Of a stretch of DNA of 64,000 nucleotides, positions 39,619-50,600 are shown piece after piece (position 1 is the first letter of the stretch; each line of letters opens with the position of its first letter). The notes below the pieces were generated by a model. That model did not search any database, was not told the DNA's origin, and saw only the letters and a list, made by a program, of their open reading frames with translations. This DNA is from Allomyces macrogynus ATCC 38327. Lineage: Eukaryota; Blastocladiomycota; Blastocladiomycetes; Blastocladiales; Blastocladiaceae. Location: NCBI GenBank assembly GCA_000151295.1, contig GG745342.1, positions 904,701-968,700 on the forward strand, written 5' to 3'. Made by a program: the position numbers and the translations under genes.

Positions 39619-41649
39619 CTACGCGCAGACGGCGCCGGCCGTCTCCAGCTTTGCGGTCCCTTCGTCTGGCCTTGCTTCCGCGACAGGCACGGCAAGCGTC
39701 CACCGTGTTTTCGCGCTCTTGACGCTGGCCACTTTTCGCGGTCCGCTGCCGTCAAGCGGATCTCCAACAGCGACTTTGGACGCGTCAATAGTCTGTGCGG
39801 CCAAGTCGACGCGGCACCCAGCCTCCACGGCCGCGACCCGAATCGCAACCGCGGACCGTGCAACCACGACCGACTGTGCGACCATCATCGCTGGGATGGG
39901 CGTACCCGCGGCCGTCGCCGTGGCCACGGACCGGATGGGCCCCACCGCGTTGAGCGTCGCGGACCGTGCCGATACGGCGCCAACCACGATTGCACCCGCA
40001 GGTGCCGATTTCTTTCCCGCGCCTGGTGGCGGCAACGGCGGCAGTCGCGCTCCCGCATCTTCGCTCGCGGTCGTCGTCGACAGCACCAAATCCCCACTTG
40101 CGCGGACAAGAGCCGCGTCAATCGCGCCCGGCGCGTCGACCGTCACATCCACGTCGTGCGCGTGCACGGCGCCCGCGACCACGAGCGATGCGCCGCCGCG
40201 CACGGCCACGGCCAGCGTTCCCTGCGCGCGCACGTCGCGGCGGCACGCGACGTCGCCGCCGTTCGCAGCGAGTGTCATGGTCGACCCGCCCGCCGACAAG
40301 GTGTCGGCGCACGTGATTCCGCCGCGACCGGCTTGCAGAATGCACGCGCCGCCGACGATTGCAGCGCCTGCGATACTGATGGACCCGAAGTCGCGCGCGA
40401 CGACGGCGAGGTTGTCGGCTACGGCGAGTTCCGGACCAGAGAGGCTGATCTCGCCGTGCGACGTGGTCACGGCGAGGGACCGCGCGCGCACGACGCCGGA
40501 GACGCGCACGGTGCCGGTGCGGCGCACTTGCACGTCGGCTGCGGCATGCGGAGCGTCGAGTTCGCCGATCGCAATCGACCCCTCGTTGGTGGTCACGGCG
40601 ATCGTCGATCCGCGCGTATCTGCGACCAGTCGGTGCACGGAAATCTCGCCTGCAGCCGTCGTCTCGAACGTCGCGCGCCTTGCGACCTGAATCGCCGGCC
40701 CCGTGCCGCCCGCGGCAGCGACAATGTTCCCACCCGCCGTCGTGCGCCACGTGAGGTCGTCGGCCGAAACGTGCGCGCCCGCAGCGGCAATCGTGCCGGC
40801 AGCCGTGACCCAATGCATATGATGCGCGTGCAAATCCGGAACGATGCTCGCGACATGCACCCCGCGGTCCGCGGCAACCGTGAGCGTGTCCAGCCGTACG
40901 GCCGCAGTCGCGAGTGCCGCGGCCGGGTCCGTCGGGTCAGCGACGGGCAAGTCGACGACGACGTCGATCCACGTCTTGACCTTGGCTGCCGGCAACCGCG
41001 CTGGGTCTGACGGGATCGCGACAATCAGCGTCAAGTGCTGTGCGTCCTCGAGGTACTCGACGGTCACGCGCGCGCCGACAACGAGTCGCTTGGCGTTCGA
41101 CCGGATACGCACGTGCCATGCGGTACGACCGGGACTTGCGGCGAGGTCGTTTGGGTCGCGCGCAAACTCGGCGTTGGCGCGGTCCTCGAAGGTTGGGATG
41201 CTCGCGGCAGGGAAGGGGTCGCCCGGTGCGGGCCAGACGGGCCAGAAGGAGGTCGACCGGGAGGAGGTCGACGACGTGGCCGACGAGACCGAGTACATGG
41301 ACGCGGCCGACATGCGATTTGCCGCATCGAAGCTTGTTGTTGCTGATGCGTTCGCGGGCGGACAGTCGGCGCTGGAGCTTGTTGTTGCTGCTGCTGGGGA
41401 CATAGCGCGCAGGAGGACAAGTCCTGCACAGTGGCGGTCGCGCAAGGCCAGCACGTCTGGCGACAGGGCGGCTCCGTGCGATAAGTCGTCGTCGTCGTGC
41501 ACGACACGGACTGACAAGCTGGCAACGTCGCCGTGCGTGCCGTGCTCGATCTTGTCGTGGAGCAGGCGGTGCGGCTTGATGCGTCGGCGCGATTGCAGGA
41601 TGGCGGGCGCGGCCGAGGGGCCTAGCTCAGTGCTGGCGGCGGCGCCCAT
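39619..41649 (-). CDS. Beta-repeat protein with myristoylation-type start
   Basis: 676 aa, intronless from the ATG at 41649. The start MGAAASTELG fits an N-myristoylation consensus (MGxxxS/T). Residues about 1-190 are disordered and Ser/Ala-rich. From about 200 a globular region begins (WHVRIRSNAKRLVVGARVTV, LTLIVAIPSD). It continues as a long series of beta-strand repeats of G-x-I-x-[AV] type: AAGTIAAAGAHVSADDLTWR, TTAGGNIVAAAGG, TTAAGEISVHRL, TTNEGSIAIGEL, TSHGEISLSG, DFGSISIAG. This is the pattern of DUF4097-like or adhesin-type right-handed beta structures. It resembles fungal cytosolic families with such repeats, but I cannot name one. No signal peptide or TM helix is present. If myristoylated it would lie on the cytoplasmic face of a membrane; this is inference. 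Confidence 0.78.
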   Translation of the reverse strand: MGAAASTELGPSAAPAILQSRRRIKPHRLLHDKIEHGTHGDVASLSVRVVHDDDDLSHGAALSPDVLALRDRHCAGLVLLRAMSPAAATTSSSADCPPANASATTSFDAANRMSAASMYSVSSATSSTSSRSTSFWPVWPAPGDPFPAASIPTFEDRANAEFARDPNDLAASPGRTAWHVRIRSNAKRLVVGARVTVEYLEDAQHLTLIVAIPSDPARLPAAKVKTWIDVVVDLPVADPTDPAAALATAAVRLDTLTVAADRGVHVASIVPDLHAHHMHWVTAAGTIAAAGAHVSADDLTWRTTAGGNIVAAAGGTGPAIQVARRATFETTAAGEISVHRLVADTRGSTIAVTTNEGSIAIGELDAPHAAADVQVRRTGTVRVSGVVRARSLAVTTSHGEISLSGPELAVADNLAVVARDFGSISIAGAAIVGGACILQAGRGGITCADTLSAGGSTMTLAANGGDVACRRDVRAQGTLAVAVRGGASLVVAGAVHAHDVDVTVDAPGAIDAALVRASGDLVLSTTTASEDAGARLPPLPPPGAGKKSAPAGAIVVGAVSARSATLNAVGPIRSVATATAAGTPIPAMMVAQSVVVARSAVAIRVAAVEAGCRVDLAAQTIDASKVAVGDPLDGSGPRKVASVKSAKTRWTLAVPVAEARPDEGTAKLETAGAVCA

Positions 41650-44303
41650 CTTGGTGGGGGCGGCGATAAGCGCCGTTTGGCGGGTGGAGAAGCGCGGCGG
41701 ATCAGCAAAGATGCTCTTCGAGGGCGCGTTTGGAGCGCAGTGGTGCAGCAAGGGTGGAGGGCAGAGAACGGAGGAGGAGTAGACAGGAACAGATGCAAGA
41801 ACAAGCTGCAGGGAGATGCAAAGTTGCGCGCGCAGGAGCGCTTCGAGAAAGTGGCGCGGTCACGTCGGCGCACGTGGGTGGCGCAAGTGGCGGAATCATC
41901 AAACTTTACGCCATGACGAATTTTCATGTATATACGCTCTGCTGACGTGACGACGTCCCCATGCCCTGACACGTCCAGCCTGATGTGCCGCTCCATTGTC
42001 CGGTCGTTCTGGCTCGATCTGCTGCAAAGGAGCGCGGAGGGAGCTGCTCGATTCTGTCACGCAAGATTCTCTGTTCCAGTTCCAGTGACAGGAGATTGAC
42101 TGTTGGACAATCACCAAGCTTATCATTGTCATGTTTGGTGGCCACATCCTCCCAGCCACTCCAGTGATGCCAGAATTTGGGGTGGAGAGCAATGCATGTC
42201 ATCCTCCCCATCATCAATTCATCACAGGCCATCTTGCACTCACAACTTGTGTCTCATCACTGCCTCAGTTAAAGTGCAGCAGGTCAAAATACAAATTCTT
42301 TTGCTGTCTCTATTGTCTGGGGGCTGCCACTGTGTGGGGTGCTGATCAGGCTCATGCAAGTCTCTCAGGCACATCCTCAATGTTGCCAGTTCAATTCTGG
42401 CCAGTGACACAAAATCAAATCAATGGAAACAGTCTGGGTTTGGTTGAGGGCAGTTGAATGGGTGAGTGTGCCTGCATTCTTTTCCCAATGTGCTGTGGAT
42501 TTTGTATTTACTCAGCCTCATGCTTCTGTCATTGATACTGCTGACATTTTTGCCTCTCTGTTGATGCATCCTGAAATGGGATTCAGCTGTTCATGAAACT
42601 GAGTCTGCCTGCATTTGTCATTCTCAGCACAGCAATCAAGTGGCAGTGGTGTTTGCTGTGGTTTTGCACAATGCTCCCACACCTGTCCCCACTTCTAATT
42701 GCTGATATAAGAACTGAAATAGCCATGTATCCTGCACTATGGGCACCAGCAGGAGGTTCTATCAGCATGAGCAAGTATGATGTGCCAAGATGTCCCAGGC
42801 CATTGGGCCATAACACTGATCTATGCATACCATGTTTACAATGAATACAAGATCATGTAGTGTTGCACTGACAGTGAGTAGTGGTCAGATACCAACACAT
42901 TTGCTGATACTGTCCATGACAAACACAGCTCATCAACACCCCATCCTTCACAACATACTTGATGGAAAACATCAACGTGTGCAGCTCTGTATTCCATGGC
43001 CATGAGAGCCTGGCGCACACATTTTCATGTTGGCCAAGGCGAGCATGAGCACCAGCTATCCCTTGTGCAGTGGTGGTCAGGCATGACTTGTTGTGCTGAT
43101 GTACTATATGTTGGAGCATTGTCCTGAGCCCTCTGGCAGGCTGAGTGCTCATCTCTGAACGACCAGCACCCATTTGCTCACATTGCATGCCTGAACTGAT
43201 TCTCCACCATCTCCTCTCCTTCCTCCACTGCCATGGTCCCCCCCAACCTGGCCAAAGGCCCAGTTGCTGCAAGTGCCACTGCAAGTAATCTGACAAGCAA
43301 GACAAGAGCATTGATCACACATGTTGATGCGCTCCAAGCCCACAGCACGGCTAATGCAGTAGACAAGGGCGCTTGCACCTAGCCTCTGAACGAGATTGGC
43401 AAGCAGTCGCAGGAGGCCATGTCATGCGACTTGAAGTTGCACAATGATGACAATGAGGACAAGGACTGGTGCATTGATAGGTCTGCTTTATGTACTCTGT
43501 ATTGACTGTGGTAGTGGGAAAAGTATGGCCAGTGCAGGCGCTGATATTTGTCCATGTACTTGTTCCCATTGTGTCTTCTTGCACACCACCAAGGCGCGAT
43601 ACATTGTGAACATTGAGGCGCCAGGCAAGGCCAAAGCCAAAGATGCAACACTCATTGAGAATCCGCTGCCAATTCAGCTTGATGTGGCCATGTTCTGGCA
43701 CGTGCACATGGTTCGTAAGTGCGCTATTTTACCTGTTGGCATGTTCTCTGACACGAGTTATTTCGCCTGTTGGCATGATCACTGATGTGAGCAAGGGCTG
43801 AAAGTGATCATTGTGTTACTGTCCCTCCCTCTAGAACGGCCTGTGTTCATGAGCGCAGGAGGAGCTGAAGTCTCAATAATAAGTGTTGGATCATAGGTGA
43901 GCAAAAGAGTGGAAAAACATTGTGAACGTTGGAACTGGCGCACCACCAGATCAATGAAACCATTGATTGAGCCGTTCCTTGAGCGCCGCTCAGCGCCCGG
44001 GACTCTGCTCCAGACGGCCAAAGACAGGAGTGAGTCAGTCGCGCGTGGCCGGTGCAATGATCGCTGTTGCTCGCGAAGGACGCGCCGTCATCGACTTTCT
44101 CCCGCTTGGCGACCACGACCCGCGCCCAACTGCGTGCATTCGGCTTCTTGCCGAGGTGCTGCTGCATCGACGACCCAGCGCAACGCCCGGCCGGCCAGAG
44201 AGTCGTGTTCCACGCCGTAAACCACCAAGCGTAAATTGCCTGGTCAAGGCCAGCTGCCAAAGCACTCAATCCACGCAATACACCAACAAGAGCGTTTTTA
44301 CTT
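41650..44303. other. Gene-free 2.65-kb block with CpG-poor island
   Basis: No gene can be supported. From about 42,060 to 43,900 base composition changes abruptly to AT-richer, CA/TG-rich and CpG-poor sequence, with stop-broken frames on both strands. A 12-bp direct repeat CCTGTTGGCATG lies near 43731 and 43767. No transposase motif, terminal inverted repeat or target duplication could be recognised by eye. Confidence 0.6.
42062..42974. mobile_element. CpG-free tract, probable decayed element
   Basis: I read all 913 bases and found no CG dinucleotide. The flanking genes contain several per 60 bases. TG and CA are abundant, the expected products of deamination of methylated C in CpG. The simplest explanation is a silenced, methylated repeat in which CpG sites have mutated away. 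The longest frames (minus strand, 42583-42828 and 42853-43311) are not recognisable. Calling it a mobile element is inference from composition only. Confidence 0.45.
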
Positions 44304-47300
44304 ATGGAACCAAGGCCCTCCGCGGCGCGTGCCGTGCCGCCCAACGTGCCGCGCCGCCGTGCCGCGCTCGCCGACCTGCCTATGGAGCTGTTGGCCATGA
44401 TCCTGAGCGGCCTGACGCGCAAGGACCGCGTGCAGCTCCTCGCCACGTGCAAGAAGTTGCAGTCTGCCGTGCAGCCCGTGCTCGCGCAGCGTCGCGTGCT
44501 TTTCTTCTCGTCCCTGCCCGTCCTGATCTGGCAGCTCGCCAGCTTGCCATGGGCGTCGCCTGCCGACACGCCAATGTACCCGCTTCCTGTCGCGCTCAAG
44601 TCGGCACATTCGCCCGAACTCGTTCCGACCAACCATGTGATCCGCGAGCTCGTGCTCGTCGCTGACGTGCGCAGCCACGCCGTCAACCACGCCTACCGCC
44701 CCGTGTCGATGGTGCCAGGCCGCGACCCGCGCGGCGCCGAACCGGCCGTGCGGCCCGTCTACGGCCCGCTCACGGCCGTTACGGGTACGCCAAATCAGAT
44801 TTTGCTCGACGATCTCGGCACTCTTACGGCTGTCGCAACCGCCGTCTTCCCTAAACTCGCGCGGCTCGGGTCTGTGCGCGCGCTCGCCGTCGGACCCGAG
44901 CCGAGTCACGACGACCACCCACCGGGCCCACCGTGCCCGATCACGCAACTCGTCTACTACAACGGCAAGCAGCTCGGGCCGGTCCCCATGGGCAACAACG
45001 TGCCGCTGTGGATGCAGTCGGCGACCGATGTGCTGCTCACGCACTTGCCATCCACCACGGCGCACTTGTCGCTCCGGTGCACGTTCCCGTCCAACTACCT
45101 CCTGGCGCCCGCACACCGCGCGCCTGCCGCACACCCGCTCGCTGACACGACGCGGCTCGAACTCGCGCCGCTCGACCCGATCCCGCCCATGTTCTTAAAA
45201 CCCAGCAAGCTCACGGCCGTCTTCCCGCAACTGCAGGCGCTCTACCTGCACCTGCCGACCCTCTCGGCAGGCCATTTCGAGGCGCTCACGGAACTCGCGC
45301 AATTGCGCGAATTGATCGTCACGGGCGGCATGGCCGAGACGCCGCTGGCCGGGTTCAATGCCCTCGCCGACACGATCAATACGGAGCCCGACACGGCAAA
45401 TGTCGATAAACTGTTGCGGCTCGAGTCACTGCGGCTCGACGTCAAGGTGATGCATCGCGGCGCGCCCACAGCGTCGCGCATTCTCGCTTGGTTTATGCGG
45501 CGCGTGCGCACGCGCGTGATGCGGTTCTGCGGGTGTTTTTCGCTGCCGATGCCATGCGTCGATATGGGCGTTGAGGTGCTCACGCTGCAGAGCGTCAAGG
45601 TCGCGGTACGCTCTTCCTCACTCTCTGAGAATCCGTGCGTCGTCTGTCCAGCGACTGACTCCTCCTCGCCCCTTTAGCCGCGCGACATCCCCGACCAGTC
45701 GACGCTGCGCGCGCTACACATCCAAAACTGCCGGCTGCTCTTCGAGTACCGGCACAACGACACCGAGGACGACGACAACCTCGACGCCGACCCGCCGCCC
45801 AGCCGGCGGCTCGCGCCGCGCTTTTCCGTCCTCGACACGCTGACCATGCGCGTCGTCGACGACCACTGGCGCGTCCTGCCGCATTTGCTCGACAGCGTCG
45901 CCCCGACCGTCCGCACCGTCGTGCTCTCCGGGATGCTCGCGGTTACCGACGCGACCGTCGCGACCCTCGTTCTCGCCGCACCGAAACTCGCGAGAGTCGC
46001 CGTCACGCACTGCCCAAACGTCGACCACCACCTCGGCCGCGTCTTTGCCGCGATCACGCGCGCGCGGCGGATCGCGGTCACGGTCGACTGGACAACGTTT
46101 GCGAAACACCCATTCACGTGGCTCGCGGAACCGAACGACCGGCCGAATTGGGGGCCGAGGTACGCGGTCCCCGCGGCGCGGCGTACGCGCAGGGGTAGCG
46201 CGGCGGCGCTTGTCCAGGGGCACCGGTTGCTCCCGGGACTCACGGTCGTGCCGGAACGCAAATTGGAGCCCGAGCAGAAACACGCGTGGGCGGCCGCGCG
46301 GTCGCCGTGGGCAATGCCCTCGATGGTGGCCGGCGAGGATCCGGGGGTCCTGGTCGACGCGCACGGGAGTGAGCGGCAGTGGCCGGAAATGCGCGAGATG
46401 CAGGGGGGTGGCGCCGAGGGGGGTGTTGGTGGGGAGACGGATGAGGATGAGGACGAGGAGGACGATGAGGGGGAGGAGGATGAGGACGGGTTTGGGTTCG
46501 GCAGCGACGAGGACGACGAAGGCGAGCCCGGGTGGTGGAGCGGCGTCGACGAGGACGACGACGACGAGGACGAGGATGACGACGATGGGCATAGCCATGA
46601 CAGCGGCGGCGGCGGGCCCTTTGCAGCCTTTGGCGGGCCCGGAACGGACCTGGACGGCGTGCACCATGGGCATCTGGCGTGGGGCGCGATGCCCGATGTC
46701 ATCGACGACGACGACGATGACGGGTACGGCGACGACGAGGAAGGCGATGACGAGAGCGGGACCGGGTCGAGTTATAGCGCGCTGGACGAGATGCTCTTCG
46801 CGTTTGGGTCGGACGACGACGAGGAGGGGGAGGCGGGGGGCGGGACGAGCGAGCTCAGCGACCTGAGCGATCACGGGTCCGGGTACGACGGGTCCGATTA
46901 CGGGTCGGACGACGCCGAGCATGGCGGGTCCGATGACGGTGGAGGTGGCGGCGGGGCAGGAGACGAAGCCGTGATGGACGAAGGTTGGTAGCGTGTGGTC
47001 TAGTATATTGTGTGTTCTTGTCGCTGGTTGATCTCACGCGGCTCTGGACTCCGTTGATAGAGCCGCTGTACGACCACGGGCCCGCGAGTGACGACGACGG
47101 GACTGTGCCTGGCGCATGGTCCTCGGACTACGCACACGACTATCTGAGCGGCGACGACGTCGATGACGACGCGCGGTCGGCCGGGTCGTCGGACGTGCCG
47201 GAATGGTGGGAGTATAACGACACGCCGTCGCCGAACGGGTCCGGTGGTGGTGGCGGCTGGGACGACGCGTTGCCGCACAACGACCACGAGTGGGCTGGCG

Positions 47301-47404
47301 ACGGCGACGGCGATGGGATGGGGTTCGGCTGGCACGACACGGTGCCGAGCCCCGCGCACGGCGTAGACGGTGGAGAGCCGATGGAGGGAGACGCGTGGTA
47401 TTGA
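44304..47404 (+). CDS. F-box protein with hyperacidic tail
   Basis: 983 aa from exons 44304-45605, 45678-46983 and 47061-47404. The N-terminal F-box at about 22-65 reads LADLPMELLAMILSGLTRKD then LLATCKKLQSAV, the usual Skp1-binding motif of SCF ubiquitin ligases. A roughly 450-residue region of irregular LRR-like strands follows (QLQALYLHLPTLSAGHFEAL, LRLESLRLDVKVM, LRALHIQNCRLL), probably the substrate-recognition part. The last 300 residues are Asp/Glu/Gly-rich with long acidic runs and YDGSDYGSDD-type motifs. The third exon was added because splicing (donor GTTGGT at 46984, acceptor GATAG at 47060) continues the same composition to SPAHGVDGGEPMEGDAWY. If that intron is retained the protein ends at 46991 (871 aa). 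Substrate unknown. Confidence 0.8.
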
Positions 47405-47680
47405 CAGACGCTGCGCGCGGCGTGCTAAGATGATGGGTCTGGGCCGACCAAAAAATCATGTACATATTTTATTCCGATGTTTGATATTAACCAAGTGCTG
47501 GAGCGGTGCGAGCGAGGGAGGGTGGAGAAGGAGGGAGGCCAAGTCTACTCTTGAAAAAAGGATGGGCAGCGGAGACAAAAGAGTTGCTTCAAAATGACCA
47601 AAAACGCAACTGCTGGAGATTCAGCATCAAAAACAAACACAAACAAAAATAAAGGACTCTACCCCGTGCGCGATGGTCGC
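47405..47680. other. Convergent 3' region
   Basis: 276 bp between the tail-to-tail F-box and BTB genes. A-rich stretches near 47570-47650 fit 3' UTRs. Confidence 0.4.
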
Positions 47681-50600
47681 TCACTCTTTAGTCTTCTTCC
47701 CCCTCGCCATCCCTGTCGCCGTCACGACACCCACGCCCCCCTTGCTCCCACCGCGCGCCGGATCGGCCAACGAACCGAGCCCGATCCGCGCCAAGAATGA
47801 CTTGTGCTTCTTCTTGGGCTTGATCGGTACCAGCTCCGCCGCAGTCGCTGTCGGCCGGTCCTTGGTTCCGTCAATCACAGCCCCAAGCGATGACGCCGAC
47901 GTGGCCGCCGACGCCGGACGGGATGCGGGCGGCGGTGGCTGAGGGAGCGGTGCCATCAAGAGCGACGCGGGCCGCGGCGAGGCCATACCGGATGCCGGCC
48001 GCGACGTGGGAGGTGGGAGCAGCGTGCTGAACCGGCGGCCGTCCTTGGGCGGAACCGGTGGCGACAGCACTGCGGGAGCCGCGCTCGGGCCCAGGAGGCT
48101 ACTCCCGGGTGGTAAGGTCGCAAATGGCGGGGAGACGCACTCGGCGCCGTGCGCGGAGACACACTCGGCGCCGTGCGCGGAGACACACTCGGCGCCGTGC
48201 GCGGAGACACACTCGGCGCCGTGCGCGGAGACACACTCGGCGCCGTGCGTGGCGACAAGCTCGGCGCCGTCCGCGGGGACATACTCGCCGCCGTCCTTGG
48301 CGACATACTCGCCACCGTCCTCGGCGACCGTGCCGTGCCCACGTTATCCTTTGGCGGAACCGGCGGCGGCGTGCCCAGTTCGCGCGCGAGCTCGACAATA
48401 TACGGGAAGGACGAGAGCGGCGGGACCGGTGGGACCGGGGGCGTCGGTTCCATGGGGAGCGGCGACGTCGAGATGCGCGGCACGCCGCCGTCATCGTTAA
48501 TGCTGTCGAGCGAGACGGCCTCGTCGGCCGGAATCGGATTCGCGGCTTCGTCGAGGACCGCGACGGCAGGTGGGGCAATGGGCGAGTCGGGCCCAATGTG
48601 AATCCGCAGTGGGGACCGGTCGCGCGCAGCTTTGCCGGGTGGTGGGCGGATGAGCGAGGACGAGGACGAGGAGTGCATGGAGGAGCTCGATCCAGTCGGG
48701 GATTCCGTGAGCTGCACGCGCGACCCGGCAGTTGGGGTTCGGGACGAGACGGCGGAGCCCGTCGATGCGATGGATACGACCGACGGGTTGCGCTTGGCCG
48801 TTGACGTGGAGACGCGGCGGAAGACCGGTGCGACTACGGATGATGATGTTGGTTTGGCGGTGCTCGACGAGGATGACGGCTTGGAGACACTCGAAGACGA
48901 CGCCGGCTTGGAGGAGGAGGATACCGGTTTCGCGGTCGCCGGTGCAACGGGTTTGGGCGCCGGCTTTGGTGTCGACCCGTTCGTCGTTGGCGCGCGCACA
49001 GACCCGCGGCGCGTCAGAGACGACGTCGGGCTCGTCTCTCTCGCGACGGCGGCCGGTAGCCGCCGCGTCACGACCGGTGAGGGCTGACTCGCGGTAGTGC
49101 TCTTGGCCGACGGGCGTCGCGTCAGCGACGACGTCACAGCCGGTTTCTCGGACGCTGCGGCCTTTGGCGGTGTTGTCGCCACTACAGCCGCAGGCGCGCG
49201 CGCCGCCGACGATGACCGCGGCCCAGAAATCCCCGAGTCGGTGCGTGCGCGGACGGGCGCGCGCGAGAGCGACTTGGACCGGCCAAGTGTCCCAGGTTTC
49301 GGGGATGTGGCGGGTTCCTGCGGATTCGGCGACGTCGACACGGCCCGACGCGCCGAGGGGGTGCCGGGGGCGAGCCGCGATGGGGTCCGCGTCTGCGGCG
49401 TCGGCTGCGTCGAAGCCGGGACGGGTGTGGACCGGCCGAACGCGACGGTCGTCGCCACCATCGATCGCCGCGCGAGCGTCCTGTCGTGAGCCGTTGGCGC
49501 TGCGGATGTCGAGGCGGGTGGTTTCCTTGGCGTAGCGGCGGCGGTGGTCGTGGTCGTGGTCTTGGACGCAGGGACCGGCGGAACGGGTTTGCTCGTATTC
49601 GGCTTGGGCGCGGCCGCCGACGCCAGCGCCGCCGGCTGCCGTTTCGGCGACGGCGCGGCCGGAGCTGTCGCCACCGCTACCGTCCGCCGCCTTGCCGCGG
49701 TGTTGCTTGCAGCCGTACTCGCCACCGCTTTCCCGGACCCCGTCGACTTGTTCGACCCAATCGACGCCGACGACGCCGTGACCTCGGCGTACATGGACCG
49801 CACGCGCGGTTTCCGCACAGCCGGTGTGACCAAATCGTCGTCCTTGTCGACCAACCGCTGCAGATCCTCTTGCGCGAGCCCTACGAGCGAAACGGGCCGC
49901 GGCGCGATCAGGCCAGCGGCATTCGCGCTCCTACCGCCCATGCCACCGTACTCGCGCAAAAACTCGCGCACGGGCACGTGGCAACGCGCGGCCATGTGTT
50001 CGAGGAACGCGCGCCACGCGCCGGAGGTCGCGTAGACGCCGCGCGGTGGGGTCAGTGCGATCTGTGGCCACCGCGACGCCAAAAAGATGCACGCGTCGTC
50101 GGCGAGGTCGCCGAGCGTGCCCGGCCGGTGGTGCTGCGCCGCGTGAATCTCGCCAGCGTTGACGTCATTTTCATCATCGTCATCCTCGTCGTCCTCGTGG
50201 TCGTCGGTGTCGGATTCGCTGGCGTTCTTGGGCGTGCTCACGCGCGACTGGCACAGCGTGAACAGGTTGAACGCGAGCAAAACGATATTGCCGTCGTCGA
50301 ACTGCGGGACGAGGTGCGCGCGCAACGTCGCGATCCGACGGGGCATATCGGTCACGGGCGCGCGGTCGATCGTGCCGAGAATGTACGGCAGGTTGCGCAA
50401 CAGTTGCGGGACGAGCGTGTCGCACATGTGCGTCACCACCCTGGTCAGTTCATGGAACCCAGCGCGGCCCTGAATCGCGGTCAGGGCCGCATCGAGGTTC
50501 ATGATCCCGTCAAGCAGCGCCGCGCCGTTATGTTCGGCCTCGAGCAGGAACGTGCGGAAAATCGACTCCTTGATGGGCGGCGGGAAGTTGAGAAACTGGA

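Noticed and set aside
42131..43707. Short frames in the CpG-poor island as transposase remnants
   Set aside because: I could not match DDE, hAT, Tc1/mariner or reverse-transcriptase motifs. Only composition supports a mobile origin.
48131..48322. CRISPR-like array
   Set aside because: Units are contiguous 24-bp tandem repeats without spacers, lie in a coding exon, and the organism is eukaryotic.
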